A stretch of DNA of 64,000 bases from Mangrovimonas sp. YM274 (GTDB lineage Bacteria; Bacteroidota; Bacteroidia; Flavobacteriales; Flavobacteriaceae): NCBI RefSeq assembly GCF_030908385.1, contig NZ_CP133091.1:2032128-2096127 (forward strand), read 5' to 3'. Shown here piece by piece: positions 1 through 9,906 of the stretch. Under the pieces are notes generated by a model. It saw only the letters and a program-made list of their open reading frames with translations, was not told the DNA's origin and did not search any database. The first letter of the stretch is position 1. Each line of letters starts with the position of its first letter. The translations under genes were made by a program, and so were the position numbers.

Positions 1-482
1 GTGGCTTGTCCAATTCTCCCAAACCCAAGAATACCTATGGTTTTACCTTTTAATTCAATTCCTTTGGAATAACTTTTCTTTAAATCTTTGAAACGGGTAT
101 CCCCATCAAGTGGCATGTCACGATTAGAATTATGTAAATAGCGAGCCAACCCTAATAAATGGGCAAAAACCAATTCAGCAACAGAGTGCGAAGAAGCAGC
201 TGGCGTATTGATGACATGAATATCTTTACTGCGGGCATAGTCCACATCAATATTATCCATACCAACGCCACCGCGACCTATGATTTTTATACTTGGACAG
301 GCATCTATTAATTCCTGTCTTACTTTTGTAGCACTTCTAACCAATAAAACATCTACTTCATTTTCATTGATGTAATTGATTAATTGTTCCTGTGCGACAG
401 TAGTGGTGTTTACTTCAAAACCTGCCTTTTCCAAGGCCTCGATACCACTTTTAGAAATTCCGTCGTTAGCTAATACTTTCAT
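1..482 (-). CDS. serA: D-3-phosphoglycerate dehydrogenase, N-terminal part (cut by window edge)
   Basis: The first 160 residues are visible; the rest lies left of the window. The protein starts MKVLANDGIS and shows the split substrate-binding fold of D-2-hydroxyacid dehydrogenases, including a GRGGVGMDNID segment (about residues 69-79) and the beginning of the NAD-binding GxGxxG loop (ILGFGRIGQ) at the edge. The family oxidises 3-phosphoglycerate to 3-phosphohydroxypyruvate, the first step of serine synthesis. Its position 85 bp downstream of serC on the same strand supports the serine role over another 2-hydroxyacid dehydrogenase. Whether it carries a C-terminal ACT regulatory domain cannot be seen here. 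Confidence 0.9.
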   Translation of the reverse strand, partial: MKVLANDGISKSGIEALEKAGFEVNTTTVAQEQLINYINENEVDVLLVRSATKVRQELIDACPSIKIIGRGGVGMDNIDVDYARSKDIHVINTPAASSHSVAELVFAHLLGLARYLHNSNRDMPLDGDTRFKDLKKSYSKGIELKGKTIGILGFGRIGQA

Positions 483-567
483 GTTCTTAATTTAAAATAT
501 TAAAGCTTATGTTTTATACATGCAACCAGTTATTGGTTGTCTTGTGTTTTTAATTTTTGTTAATAAT

Positions 568-1629
568 TTAAGCCTTGCGCTCAAGTTCGCTCATTACTTC
601 AACAAGCGTTGCCACGCTCTCCAACGAAAGTGCGTTGTACATAGAAGCTCTGTAGCCACCTACACTACGATGCCCATTAAGGCCGTTAATTCCGGCGTCT
701 TTAACCATGGTATCGAAAGTTTCCTTTAAATCTTCATTTGTAAGGTTAAAGGTAGCATTCATGAAAGAGCGGTCGCTTTTAGTTGCAAAACCTTTAAATA
801 GAGGATTTAAATCTATTTCAGAATAAATAAGTTGTGCTTTTTTCTCGTTTACCTTTTCAATTTCAGCAATACCCCCAAGGTTTTTAAGCCATTCTAAAGT
901 GAGCATAGATGTGTATACAGCAAATACAGGAGGTGTGTTAAACATACTACTTTTGTCAATGTGCTGTTTATAGTCCATCATAGAAGGGATTTTACGGGAC
1001 ACTTTCCCTAAAATATCTTCTTTTACAACCACTAAGGTAGTTCCTGCAGGCCCCATATTCTTTTGAGCACCGGCATAAATTAAATCGAATTTACTGTAAT
1101 CAAGAGTACGAGAAAAAATATCACTACTCATATCGCATACCATAGGGATTGGACAGTCTGGGAATTCCTTTATTTGGGTTCCGAAGATTGTATTGTTTGA
1201 TGTACAGTGGAAATAATCATAATCTGTGGGGATATCGTATCCTTTTGGTATATAATTATAATTGGCATCTTTGGAGGAAGCTACTTCATAGATATCGTCA
1301 TAAATCTTAGCTTCCTTGATGGCTTTATCAGCCCAAGTTCCCGTGTTAAGGTAGCCTGCTCGCTTTTCAAGTAGATTTAATGCAACCATTAAAAATTGAG
1401 TGCTGGCACCACCTTGCAAAAACAATGCTTTATAACCTTTTCCTTCAAGACCTAGGAGTTCCAGAGCTAAGGCTCTGGCATTTTCCATAATATCTACAAA
1501 GGCTTTGCTTCGGTGTGATATTTCAATAAGTGACAAGCCGTTATCAAAATCCAATAGCGCTTCTGATGCCTTTTGGATCACTTCACGAGGCAATACACAT
1601 GGACCTGCACTAAAATTGTGTCTTTTCAT
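568..1629 (-). CDS. serC: Phosphoserine aminotransferase
   Basis: This 353-residue PLP enzyme of fold type I converts 3-phosphohydroxypyruvate and glutamate to phosphoserine and 2-oxoglutarate. It opens with the typical HNFSAGPCVLP start. The PLP-binding lysine is K190 in AGAQKNMGPAG, and the C-terminal NGHRSVGGYRASMYNAL segment is typical of SerC. The length matches the family. It is followed by serA on the same strand, giving the first two steps of serine synthesis together; serB is not in the window. A 174-bp gap separates it from the upstream gene, so it probably has its own promoter (an imperfect -7 box, CAACTTTG, lies near 1751-1758 on the minus strand). Confidence 0.96.
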   Translation of the reverse strand: MKRHNFSAGPCVLPREVIQKASEALLDFDNGLSLIEISHRSKAFVDIMENARALALELLGLEGKGYKALFLQGGASTQFLMVALNLLEKRAGYLNTGTWADKAIKEAKIYDDIYEVASSKDANYNYIPKGYDIPTDYDYFHCTSNNTIFGTQIKEFPDCPIPMVCDMSSDIFSRTLDYSKFDLIYAGAQKNMGPAGTTLVVVKEDILGKVSRKIPSMMDYKQHIDKSSMFNTPPVFAVYTSMLTLEWLKNLGGIAEIEKVNEKKAQLIYSEIDLNPLFKGFATKSDRSFMNATFNLTNEDLKETFDTMVKDAGINGLNGHRSVGGYRASMYNALSLESVATLVEVMSELERKA

Positions 1630-1803
1630 TTGTTGAATAATATTAAAATTGTGTTGTTAGAATGTATGATCTATGGTGTAGTTTAATAAGTTGTTTGATA
1701 GAATTTTATATAAAAAACTCTATTAGTTATAATTTTGATTGTGTTGAAGGCAAAGTTGATAAATTATATTAAAAAAGGCGTTAAAAAATTAATAATTTAT
1801 CAG

Positions 1804-2862
1804 CTAAATTTGTAACAAAAATTCAATAGTATCTACATTATCGGCATATTCCCAAAGTTGAGGGTTTTGTGTCTGTCCGAAAGGGATTTCATTGTCCATA
1901 ACATTGTTTGAAACAATGCATTGAATATTTTCTGCATCCTTCACCAATTTGACTTTTAAGTCTTCCATGGCATCGTAATATTCGTAAAAAACGGTAGCGA
2001 TGGGAGAGGCGTAGTTAGCATCTTCTTTAATCATTAAAAAACCATTTTCCAAAATATCAAATTCACTCATTAAATAGACCGCTTTGTTGTAATCGTAGTT
2101 ATTGGCATATTTTGTTTCATTGATAATGGGATTCCAGTCGTACATAGCTTTGAAAAAAGCATCAAAATCGTAGTTTTTAGGCAAGAATAATTTAGATACA
2201 TTGCGGCAGCCTAATCCATAATATCTAAAGATATCGTTGGACAATTCTTTAAGTTCATCTGCAGTTTCGTTTCCGGTAAGAACCGCTACCGAATTGCGGT
2301 TTTTTCTAATTACGGAAGGTTTGTCTTTGAAATAGTATTCAAAATAACGAGCTGTATTATCACTCCCCGTTGCAATAACGCCATCAAAATTCTCTAATTT
2401 TTCTTCAGTAAAACGTATTTTTCCTTTGAAACCAGGCTCGACAAATTCTAAATATTTCGTCAAATAGGGAAGGAGATGTTTGTCGTTACTGGATTGTTTT
2501 ACAATAACATTATGACCGGCCAAGAGTACTGAAATAAAATCATGAAAACCTACCAAAGGAATGTTTCCAGCCATGATAACTGCCACATTTTTTGAAGCTG
2601 AATCATTAAAGTTATACTTTGATAGCCATTTGTTAATGTTGCTTTCTGTTAGCGAATTAGACCACCCGTTTAATGCGTATACAATATTCTCTTTAGTGAA
2701 CCAGCCATTGTGTTCGTTAGCTAGACTTATTTGATGTTTGAAGCCGTCGAAGAAAAGATCATTGTGCGGGATATTTTCTTTTTTTATGAAATCATTTTGT
2801 GTAAACTGACTTAAAAAATCACCTAATTTTACGAATGCATCAATTCTTTCTGGTAAATTCAT
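1804..2862 (-). CDS. LuxC-type acyl-CoA reductase, orphan
   Basis: The 352-residue product resembles the LuxC acyl-CoA reductase family, a branch of the aldehyde dehydrogenase superfamily that reduces fatty acyl groups to aldehydes with NADPH. Visible signs are the nucleotide-binding region AVIMAGNIPLVGFHDF (about 94-109), a TGSDNTARYFEYYF segment (about 165-178), and a candidate catalytic Cys219 in YYGLGCRNVSKLF. No luxD, luxE or luciferase genes are nearby, so bioluminescence is not implied. The gene is divergent from a ferredoxin gene 80 bp away and upstream of serC on the same strand. The substrate is unknown; a role in wax, aldehyde or envelope lipid metabolism is only inference. Confidence 0.8.
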   Translation of the reverse strand: MNLPERIDAFVKLGDFLSQFTQNDFIKKENIPHNDLFFDGFKHQISLANEHNGWFTKENIVYALNGWSNSLTESNINKWLSKYNFNDSASKNVAVIMAGNIPLVGFHDFISVLLAGHNVIVKQSSNDKHLLPYLTKYLEFVEPGFKGKIRFTEEKLENFDGVIATGSDNTARYFEYYFKDKPSVIRKNRNSVAVLTGNETADELKELSNDIFRYYGLGCRNVSKLFLPKNYDFDAFFKAMYDWNPIINETKYANNYDYNKAVYLMSEFDILENGFLMIKEDANYASPIATVFYEYYDAMEDLKVKLVKDAENIQCIVSNNVMDNEIPFGQTQNPQLWEYADNVDTIEFLLQI

Positions 2863-2868
2863 TCTGTG

Positions 2869-2900
2869 TTTGGTTATGAATGGTTTTGGCTTTATTTTTG
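2869..2900 (+). promoter_or_regulatory. Bacteroidota-type promoter of the ferredoxin gene
   Basis: TTTG at 2869-2872 and TATTTTTG at 2893-2900 are separated by 20 bp. This matches the Bacteroidota primary sigma consensus TTTG-N(~20)-TAnnTTTG. It lies 42 bp before the ferredoxin start codon and overlaps the start of the divergent acyl-CoA reductase gene. Confidence 0.65.
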
Positions 2901-2942
2901 TACAAAGTTAGAAAATTTAAACGCTGAAATAGAAAAAATGCT

Positions 2943-3296
2943 ATGGCAATAATTATAACAGATGAATGCATAAATTGTGGGGCTTGCGAACCGGAATGCC
3001 CTAACACCGCTATATATGAAGGTGCTGACGACTGGAGGTACAATGATGGAACCAGTTTAAATGGAGATGTAATCTTACCAAGCGGCAAGTCTGTAAATGC
3101 AGAGGAAGCCCAAGAGCCTCTTAGCGATGAGATATATTATATAGTTCCAGATAAATGTACAGAGTGTAAAGGTTTCCATGAGGAGCCTCAGTGTGCTGCT
3201 GTGTGCCCAGTGGACTGCTGTGTACCAGATGATGATCATGTAGAATCAGATGAAGAATTATTAGGAAAACAACGCTTTATGCACCCTGAAGATTAA
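2943..3296 (+). CDS. 2[4Fe-4S] ferredoxin
   Basis: A 117-residue acidic ferredoxin. The first cluster motif is C9-x2-C12-x2-C15-x3-C19-P. The second begins at C72-x2-C75 and continues after an eight-residue spacer with C84-x3-C88-P, as in Alvin-type bacterial ferredoxins with an extended loop. An insertion of about 45 residues separates the two halves. It would carry low-potential electrons in the cytoplasm; the redox partner cannot be told from sequence. It is divergent from the LuxC-like reductase and is followed by a strong terminator, so it is transcribed alone. Confidence 0.93.
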   Translation: MAIIITDECINCGACEPECPNTAIYEGADDWRYNDGTSLNGDVILPSGKSVNAEEAQEPLSDEIYYIVPDKCTECKGFHEEPQCAAVCPVDCCVPDDDHVESDEELLGKQRFMHPED

Positions 3297-3323
3297 CAGG
3301 GATACAGAATTCTATAACGCAAC

Positions 3324-3357
3324 AAAAAATCCTGAGAACAACTCAGGATTTTTTTTG
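3324..3357 (+). terminator. Rho-independent terminator after the ferredoxin gene
   Basis: CCTGAG (3331-3336) and CTCAGG (3342-3347) form a stem with a five-base loop. It is flanked by an A tract and followed by eight T residues. It sits 28 bp after the ferredoxin stop codon. Confidence 0.85.
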
Positions 3358-3387
3358 TTTCAAACATCGTATAATTGGTTAACTTTG
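3354..3387 (+). promoter_or_regulatory. Promoter of ychF
   Basis: TAACTTTG at 3380-3387 matches the -7 consensus TAnnTTTG. TTTG at 3354-3357, 22 bp further upstream inside the terminator's T tract, can serve as the -33 box. The start codon follows 51 bp after the -7 box. Confidence 0.55.
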
Positions 3388-3438
3388 CGCCGCATTTCCA
3401 TGGTGATGCGAAGTAACTTAATGAACTAAAACTATAAT

Positions 3439-4533
3439 ATGAAAGCAGGAATTGTAGGATTGCCTAATGTAGGAAAATCAACATTATTCAATTGTTTGTC
3501 CAATGCCAAGGCACAGAGTGCAAATTTTCCATTTTGCACCATAGAGCCTAATGTGGGAGTGGTAAACGTGCCGGATCCTAGGTTGGAAAAATTAGAGGAA
3601 TTGGTGAGTCCTGAGCGTGTAATACCAGCAACAGTGGAGATTGTTGACATTGCAGGTTTAGTAAAAGGAGCCAGTAAAGGTGAAGGATTAGGGAATCAAT
3701 TCTTAGCAAATATCCGTGAAACAGATGCTATTCTACATGTTTTGCGTTGTTTTGAAAATGACAATATTGTTCACGTAGACGGCAGTGTAAATCCTATCAG
3801 AGATAAGGAAACTATCGATATGGAGTTGCAATTAAAGGACTTGGAGACAGTTGATAAAAAACTGGACAAAGTAAAACGCGCTGCAAAAACCGGAAATAAG
3901 GAAGCTCAAAAAGAAGAAGCCGTGTTGTTGGCAATCAAAAAAGGATTGGAATCAGGGGTTTCGGTAAGGGCTTTGGAGTTTGGAGAAGATGATTACAACG
4001 ATTATGTAAAGCCTTCTCAATTCATTACAGATAAGCCGGTAATGTATGTGTGTAATGTAGACGAAGGTTCAGCGGTTTCAGGAAATGCTTATGTTGAACA
4101 AGTGCGTGAGGCTGTAAAGGATGAAAATGCTGAAGTATTAGTTTTAGCGGTCGGTACCGAGGCAGACATTAATGAACTGGATGATTACGAAGAGCGTCAG
4201 ATGTTTTTGCAAGATGTAGGGTTGGATGAGCCTGGATCTTCCAAGTTAATCCGTTCGGCTTATAAATTACTGAATCTGCAAACGTATTTTACGGCAGGAG
4301 TGAAGGAAGTAAGAGCTTGGACTGTCGATATAGGAGCAACGGCTCCTCAGGCGGCTGGAGTTATTCATACTGATTTTGAAAAAGGATTTATTAGAGCGGA
4401 AGTAATTGGGTATGAAGATTACGTAAGCTTTGGTAGTGAAGCCAAAGTAAAAGAAGCAGGGAAAATGCGTGTAGAAGGGAAAAATTATATCGTGAAAGAT
4501 GGTGACGTTATGCACTTCTTGTTTAACGTTTAA
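3439..4533 (+). CDS. ychF: Redox-regulated ATPase YchF (Obg-family)
   Basis: This 364-residue P-loop protein has the G1 motif GLPNVGKS at residues 7-14, a [18 protein letters not shown]3/switch II region, and a C-terminal TGS-like domain ending [12 protein letters not shown]. The family binds ATP in preference to GTP, associates with ribosomes, and is linked to oxidative stress responses. Length and motif order are standard. It is flanked by terminators on both sides, so it forms a single-gene unit. Confidence 0.96.
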   Translation: MKAGIVGLPNVGKSTLFNCLSNAKAQSANFPFCTIEPNVGVVNVPDPRLEKLEELVSPERVIPATVEIVDIAGLVKGASKGEGLGNQFLANIRETDAILHVLRCFENDNIVHVDGSVNPIRDKETIDMELQLKDLETVDKKLDKVKRAAKTGNKEAQKEEAVLLAIKKGLESGVSVRALEFGEDDYNDYVKPSQFITDKPVMYVCNVDEGSAVSGNAYVEQVREAVKDENAEVLVLAVGTEADINELDDYEERQMFLQDVGLDEPGSSKLIRSAYKLLNLQTYFTAGVKEVRAWTVDIGATAPQAAGVIHTDFEKGFIRAEVIGYEDYVSFGSEAKVKEAGKMRVEGKNYIVKDGDVMHFLFNV

Positions 4534-4554
4534 AACTATTTTTCTTACAAATCT

Positions 4555-4588
4555 AAAAGCCAATATTCTATAAAATATTGGCTTTTTT
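4555..4588 (+). terminator. Terminator after ychF
   Basis: AAAAGCCAATATT (4555-4567) pairs with AATATTGGCTTTT (4574-4586), and the downstream arm runs into a T tract. It lies about 20 bp after the ychF stop. Confidence 0.85.
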
Positions 4589-4678
4589 GTGTGTAATTTG
4601 TATCTGTTTATTTCGGATTTTTGCGCCGAAATATTATATTAGCATCTAACTCAAAAAATAATTGCATAGGCTTGTTAT

Positions 4679-6535
4679 ATGATTGAACAAACCAATTACA
4701 CGGAAGACAATATTCGCTCACTCGATTGGAAAGAACATATCAGGATGCGTCCTGGGATGTATATCGGGAAGCTGGGGGATGGTTCTTCTCCAGATGATGG
4801 TATCTATATTCTCTTAAAGGAAGTTCTGGACAACTCCATTGATGAGTATGTCATGGGGGCAGGAAAAACCATTGAGATTTCCATTCAGGGGAATAAAGTG
4901 ATTGTGCGTGACTATGGTCGCGGTATTCCTTTAGGTAAAGTGGTGGATGTGGTTTCGAAAATGAACACTGGAGGAAAGTATGATTCGCGAGCCTTTAAAA
5001 AGTCCGTTGGATTAAATGGGGTTGGTACCAAGGCAGTAAATGCCCTGTCTACGTATTTTCGTGTAGAATCCACTCGAGATGGAAAGTCGGCTTCGGCAGA
5101 GTTTCATCAAGGGAACCTGACCAACGAAGAAATGCTGGAGGATACTTCCAGACGCAAAGGAACTAAAGTGTCCTTCGTTCCGGATGATGCAATTTTCAAG
5201 AATTACAAGTTCCGAAGCGAGTACGTAGAAAAAATGCTTCGCAATTACGTCTACCTTAACCCTGGGTTGACCATAGTTTTTAATGGCGAAAAATTCTACA
5301 GTGAAAATGGACTTAAGGATTTGTTGGGCGATAACACAAATGAATCTGATTTGGCTTACCCAATCATTCATTTGAGGGGAGATGATATAGAAGTCGCACT
5401 TACCCATAGCAAAACTCAATATAGCGAAGAGTATCACTCGTTTGTTAATGGACAAAACACAACCCAAGGAGGAACACACTTAGCAGCCTTTAGAGAGGCT
5501 TTGGTAAAAACCCTTCGTGAGTTTTTCGGAAAAAACTATGATGCGTCTGATGTGCGTAAATCAGTTGTTTCCGCCATTTCCATTAAAGTTATGGAGCCGG
5601 TTTTTGAGAGTCAAACAAAAACTAAACTAGGATCTACCGATATGGGAGGCGATTTGCCTACGGTAAGAACCTACGTAAACGACTTCCTAAAAACGCATTT
5701 AGATAATTATCTGCATAAAAATCCTGAAACGGCAGATAGAATTCAAAGAAAGATCCTTCAGGCCGAACGGGAACGTAAGGAGCTCTCTGGAATTCGTAAG
5801 TTAGCCAAAGACAGGGCAAAAAAAGCCAATCTTCACAATAAGAAGTTGCGCGATTGTAGAGTTCATTTTGGAGATACAAAAAATGAACGCAATCTTGAGA
5901 CTACCCTGTTTATTACAGAGGGGGATTCGGCATCTGGAAGTATCACAAAATCTCGGGATGTAAACACTCAGGCGGTATTCAGTTTAAAGGGGAAACCTTT
6001 GAATTGTTATGGTTTGACCAAAAAGATTGTTTACGAAAATGAAGAGTTCAACTTATTGCAAGCAGCTTTAAATATTGAAGAATCCTTGGAAGATTTGCGT
6101 TACAACAATATTGTAATTGCTACCGATGCCGATGTGGATGGAATGCATATTAGACTGTTGTTGATCACGTTCTTTTTGCAATTTTTTCCAGAAGTGATAA
6201 AGGAAGGCCATTTGTATATTTTACAGACGCCTTTATTTAGGGTTCGTAATAAAAAGGAAACTATTTATTGTTATTCAGAGGAAGAGCGCCTTTACGCTAT
6301 TGATAAACTGAAGCCAAAACCGGAAATCACCCGATTTAAGGGGTTGGGTGAAATTTCTCCTGATGAGTTCAGGCATTTTATTGGAGAGGACATTCGTTTG
6401 GATCCTGTGATGTTGGATAAAGACAAGTCCATAGAAGAACTATTGTCATTCTACATGGGGAAAAACACACCTTCCAGACAGGAATTTATCATCAACAACC
6501 TGAAAGTAGAGTTAGACGTAGTGGAAGAAAAGTAG
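4679..6535 (+). CDS. parE: DNA topoisomerase IV subunit B
   Basis: The 618-residue type IIA topoisomerase ATPase subunit has a GHKL fold with [10 protein letters not shown] (ATP/Mg site), DYGRGIPLG and [13 protein letters not shown] (lid). The TOPRIM metal site shows E414 in EGDSASGS and D483/D485/D487 in [10 protein letters not shown]. With ParC it decatenates and relaxes DNA using ATP. Pairing with a ParC-like A subunit two genes downstream supports topoisomerase IV over gyrase B. It starts a three-gene unit: 7 bp separate it from the small membrane protein gene. Confidence 0.95.
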   Translation: MIEQTNYTEDNIRSLDWKEHIRMRPGMYIGKLGDGSSPDDGIYILLKEVLDNSIDEYVMGAGKTIEISIQGNKVIVRDYGRGIPLGKVVDVVSKMNTGGKYDSRAFKKSVGLNGVGTKAVNALSTYFRVESTRDGKSASAEFHQGNLTNEEMLEDTSRRKGTKVSFVPDDAIFKNYKFRSEYVEKMLRNYVYLNPGLTIVFNGEKFYSENGLKDLLGDNTNESDLAYPIIHLRGDDIEVALTHSKTQYSEEYHSFVNGQNTTQGGTHLAAFREALVKTLREFFGKNYDASDVRKSVVSAISIKVMEPVFESQTKTKLGSTDMGGDLPTVRTYVNDFLKTHLDNYLHKNPETADRIQRKILQAERERKELSGIRKLAKDRAKKANLHNKKLRDCRVHFGDTKNERNLETTLFITEGDSASGSITKSRDVNTQAVFSLKGKPLNCYGLTKKIVYENEEFNLLQAALNIEESLEDLRYNNIVIATDADVDGMHIRLLLITFFLQFFPEVIKEGHLYILQTPLFRVRNKKETIYCYSEEERLYAIDKLKPKPEITRFKGLGEISPDEFRHFIGEDIRLDPVMLDKDKSIEELLSFYMGKNTPSRQEFIINNLKVELDVVEEK

Positions 6536-6542
6536 GGGATCT

Positions 6543-7022
6543 ATGAGGACCAATAACGCTAAAGTAAAGAATGTTATCATTTCGGTGTATTTTATACTGA
6601 TTGTTCTTGCCATACTTTTGGCTACGGTTTTTAGCGCGTTCACAGAGGTAAGTGATAATCCTTTTATGACTTTTACTATTGTTGCTACAGGATTTGTAGT
6701 GCTGTTTTTTATTGTCTATTATATTTCAAAATATTTTGAATACGATAGCGATGGAGTAAAAGTGGTTGTGATAAACCGGGGATTGCTGTTGGCAGACTAT
6801 TTCAATTATAGGGAAAATAAAGTTGAATTTACCAAAGACCAATTAGTACGCTATAGAATTAACAATTTTATAGTTTATAAGTCTTTAGTGCTTTATATCA
6901 AGGATAAAAGAGGGCATGTCAATAAAGACAGGTTTAATATTACGCTGGTCTCTAGAAGAAAGCGAAAATATATTAAGCAATCCTTGAGTAAAATGATAAA
7001 ACTAAATAGAAAATCTAAATAA
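6543..7022 (+). CDS. Small membrane protein between parE and parC, unknown function
   Basis: The 159-residue product has two predicted membrane helices (about residues 9-32 and 41-62). A basic cytoplasmic tail of about 95 residues follows. The tail alternates short strands (KVVVINRGLLLADYF, LVRYRINNFIVYKSLVLYI), suggesting a small beta-rich domain of the bacterial PH type, and ends in an Arg/Lys-rich helix. I do not recognise a named family. The gene lies 7 bp after parE and 3 bp before parC, so it is certainly co-transcribed with topoisomerase IV. A link to membrane-tethered topoisomerase or chromosome segregation is inference only. Confidence 0.8.
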   Translation: MRTNNAKVKNVIISVYFILIVLAILLATVFSAFTEVSDNPFMTFTIVATGFVVLFFIVYYISKYFEYDSDGVKVVVINRGLLLADYFNYRENKVEFTKDQLVRYRINNFIVYKSLVLYIKDKRGHVNKDRFNITLVSRRKRKYIKQSLSKMIKLNRKSK

Positions 7023-7025
7023 TTA

Positions 7026-9683
7026 ATGACAGAAGATAACGACGATTTGCTCAATAATGAACGAGACGATCAACAAGAAACCATTACCCGGGTTACGGGA
7101 ATGTACAAAGATTGGTTTCTGGATTATGCCTCGTATGTAATTCTTGAACGGGCTGTACCTGCCATAGAAGACGGTTTTAAACCTGTGCAGCGAAGAATCA
7201 TGCACTCCATGAAAGATTTGGATGATGGTCGTTATAATAAAGTTGCCAATATTGTTGGGCATACCATGCAGTATCACCCACATGGGGATGCTAGTATTGG
7301 TGACGCTATGGTGCAAATTGGCCAAAAGGATTTGTTAATAGATACCCAAGGAAACTGGGGGAACATATTAACGGGAGATGGAGCTGCAGCGTCTCGTTAT
7401 ATAGAAGCGAGATTATCCAAATTTGCATTGGATGTTGTTTATAATCCAAAAATTACAGAATGGCAAGCCTCTTATGACGGAAGACGTAAAGAGCCCATAA
7501 ATTTGCCGGTAATGTTTCCGTTGTTGTTGGCACAGGGAGCCGAAGGTATTGCTGTAGGATTGTCTACTAAAGTATTGCCTCATAACTTTATAGAGCTTAT
7601 CGATGCATCGGTAAAGCATTTGAAAGGGAAACGTTTTACCATTCTGCCCGATTTTCCGACTGCAGGAATTGCAGATTTCACTAATTATAATGATGGTAAC
7701 CGCGGTGGTCGTGTTAGGGTAAGAGCTAAGATTTCCCAATACGACAAAAATACACTGGTTATTACAGAGATACCCTTTGGCACCAATACCTCTACTTTAA
7801 TTGATTCTATCTTAAAAGCAAACGATAAAGGCAAGATAAAAATCAAAAAGATCGAGGATAACACGGCTGCAGAAGTTGAAATTCTAGTGCATTTACCGTC
7901 TGGTATTTCACCTGATAAAACCATAGATGCATTATATGCTTTTACCAATTGTGAGATGTCCATTTCTCCTTTAGGATGTGTTATTGAGGATAACAAACCG
8001 CTCTTTATTGGAGTGTCTGAAATGTTGAGGCGTTCAACTGATAATACTGTTGAGTTACTGAGACAGGACCTGCAAATTAAACTTAACGAATTTGAGGAGC
8101 AATGGCACTTTGCATCTTTGGAGCGCATATTTATTGAAAACAGAATTTATCGTGATATTGAGGAAGAGGAAACCTGGGAAGGCGTTATTCAAGCAATCGA
8201 TAAAGGACTTCAACCACATATAAAGCATTTAAAAAGAGCAGTAACCGAAGAGGATATTGTACGTTTAACTGAAATCAGAATCAAGCGTATTTCCAAATTC
8301 GATATTGATAAAGCACTTCAAAAAATAGAAGCTCTTGAAGGTCAAATAGCAGAAGTAAAGCATCATTTGGCCAATATTATAGACTATGCGATTGCATATT
8401 TTGAAAGGCTGAAAAAAGAATACGGACCTGGAAAAGAGCGTAAAACAGAAATTCGAGTATTTGATGATGTGGATGCTACAAAAGTAGTCATCAGAAACAC
8501 CAAATTATATGTAAATAGAGAAGAAGGGTTCATAGGAACCTCGCTTAGGAAGGATGAATATGTTTGTGATTGCAGTGATATAGATGATATTATTGTTTTT
8601 ACTGGGGATGGTAAAATGATGGTCACCAAAGTAGATACCAAAACCTTTATAGGCAAGGACATTATTCATGTTGCGGTGTTTAAGAAAAAAGACAAGCGTA
8701 CCATTTATAATATGATTTATCGTGATGGCAAAGGTGGACCAACCTATGTAAAGCGTTTTGCTGTAACCTCTATTACTCGTGATAGGGAGTACGATCTTAC
8801 TAATGGTGCTAAAGGATCTACTATGTTATATTTTTCAGCAAATCCAAATGGTGAGGCTGAAGTTGTAACCGTGTTATTACGTCAGGTAGGTAGTATAAAG
8901 AAACTAAAATGGGATTTAGATTTTGCGGAAATCCTAATAAAAGGAAGAGCGTCAAAAGGAAATCTGGTGACCAAATATTCCGTGAAGCGCATAGAGCTAA
9001 AAGAGAAAGGTGTTTCGACCTTAAAACCGAGGAAAATTTGGTTTGACGAGGCAGTTCAGCGTTTAAATGTTGATGGAAGAGGGGAATTGCTTGGAGAATT
9101 TAGAGGTGAAGATCGTATTTTGATCATTAATCAATCGGGGGTAGTTAAAACAATTATTCCAGAATTAATGGCCCACTTTGACAATGATATGATCATTATG
9201 GAGAAATGGGTTCCTAAAAAACCTATTTCGGCCATTTACTATAATGGAGAGAAAGAACTTTATTATGTGAAGCGCTTTTTTATAGAGAATGAAGGAAGAG
9301 AGGAAAGCTTTATTCCTGATCACCCGGATTCTCAATTGGAAATAGTTTCTACAGATTGGAAACCTATGGCTGAAGTTGAGTTTACAAAAGAAAGAGGAAA
9401 GGATAGAAAGGAAAATCTTTTGGTAAATCTGGAGGAATTTATCAGTGTTAAAGGAATTTCTGCTCTCGGAAACCAACTGACCAAGTTTAAAGTGAACCAG
9501 ATAAGTTTGTTGGATCCGTTACCTTATGAAGCTCCTGAAGAAGTGCATGCCGATGATTTGGAAGTTGTGGATGAAACCAATGTCTCAGATAAAAAAGAGG
9601 AGTCTAACGAAGAAGATGTTTCGGACCAAAAAGATAATGTAGGAAGCGATAACGACGATCAAGGCCAAACGGCTTTGTTCTAA
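7026..9683 (+). CDS. parC: DNA topoisomerase IV subunit A
   Basis: The 885-residue breakage-reunion subunit carries the catalytic tyrosine Y125 in GAAASRYIEARLS, preceded by the winged-helix motif GDASIGDAMVQIGQ. A C-terminal region of about 350 residues probably forms the DNA-wrapping beta-pinwheel. No clear GyrA box (QRRGGKG) is seen, which favours ParC over GyrA. The last 40 residues are a low-complexity acidic tail rich in E, D, S and N, common in Bacteroidota ParC. It forms an operon with parE and is closed by a terminator. Confidence 0.94.
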   Translation: MTEDNDDLLNNERDDQQETITRVTGMYKDWFLDYASYVILERAVPAIEDGFKPVQRRIMHSMKDLDDGRYNKVANIVGHTMQYHPHGDASIGDAMVQIGQKDLLIDTQGNWGNILTGDGAAASRYIEARLSKFALDVVYNPKITEWQASYDGRRKEPINLPVMFPLLLAQGAEGIAVGLSTKVLPHNFIELIDASVKHLKGKRFTILPDFPTAGIADFTNYNDGNRGGRVRVRAKISQYDKNTLVITEIPFGTNTSTLIDSILKANDKGKIKIKKIEDNTAAEVEILVHLPSGISPDKTIDALYAFTNCEMSISPLGCVIEDNKPLFIGVSEMLRRSTDNTVELLRQDLQIKLNEFEEQWHFASLERIFIENRIYRDIEEEETWEGVIQAIDKGLQPHIKHLKRAVTEEDIVRLTEIRIKRISKFDIDKALQKIEALEGQIAEVKHHLANIIDYAIAYFERLKKEYGPGKERKTEIRVFDDVDATKVVIRNTKLYVNREEGFIGTSLRKDEYVCDCSDIDDIIVFTGDGKMMVTKVDTKTFIGKDIIHVAVFKKKDKRTIYNMIYRDGKGGPTYVKRFAVTSITRDREYDLTNGAKGSTMLYFSANPNGEAEVVTVLLRQVGSIKKLKWDLDFAEILIKGRASKGNLVTKYSVKRIELKEKGVSTLKPRKIWFDEAVQRLNVDGRGELLGEFRGEDRILIINQSGVVKTIIPELMAHFDNDMIIMEKWVPKKPISAIYYNGEKELYYVKRFFIENEGREESFIPDHPDSQLEIVSTDWKPMAEVEFTKERGKDRKENLLVNLEEFISVKGISALGNQLTKFKVNQISLLDPLPYEAPEEVHADDLEVVDETNVSDKKEESNEEDVSDQKDNVGSDNDDQGQTALF

Positions 9684-9705
9684 TTTTTACAAAATTTATT
9701 TTTAT

Positions 9706-9746
9706 AAAAAGGCTAAATCTAATTTTGATGATTTGGCCTTTTTTTT
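9706..9746 (+). terminator. Terminator after parC
   Basis: GGCTAAATC (9711-9719) pairs with GATTTGGCC (9730-9738), with one G-T pair. A flanking A tract is upstream and eight T residues follow. Confidence 0.8.
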
Positions 9747-9906
9747 GGTTGGTATAAAACAAGGATTTTATTCATCTCCATATCTTGCGTATTCCTGGCT
9801 TGGGTAAGAAAAAAAACAAATACGCGAATTATGAGCAAGTAGGAGAATTTGGCTTTGTTGTTTTTGTGATTTTTACCTGAAAGAAATTTTTTAGTTTTTC
9901 TATAGT

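Noticed and set aside
1804-2862. A bioluminescence operon
   Set aside because: Only the LuxC-like gene is present; luciferase subunits, luxD and luxE are absent from the window.
2840-3088. An 82-residue minus-strand ORF overlapping the ferredoxin gene
   Set aside because: It is antisense to a strong ferredoxin with intact cluster motifs, and has no recognisable domain.
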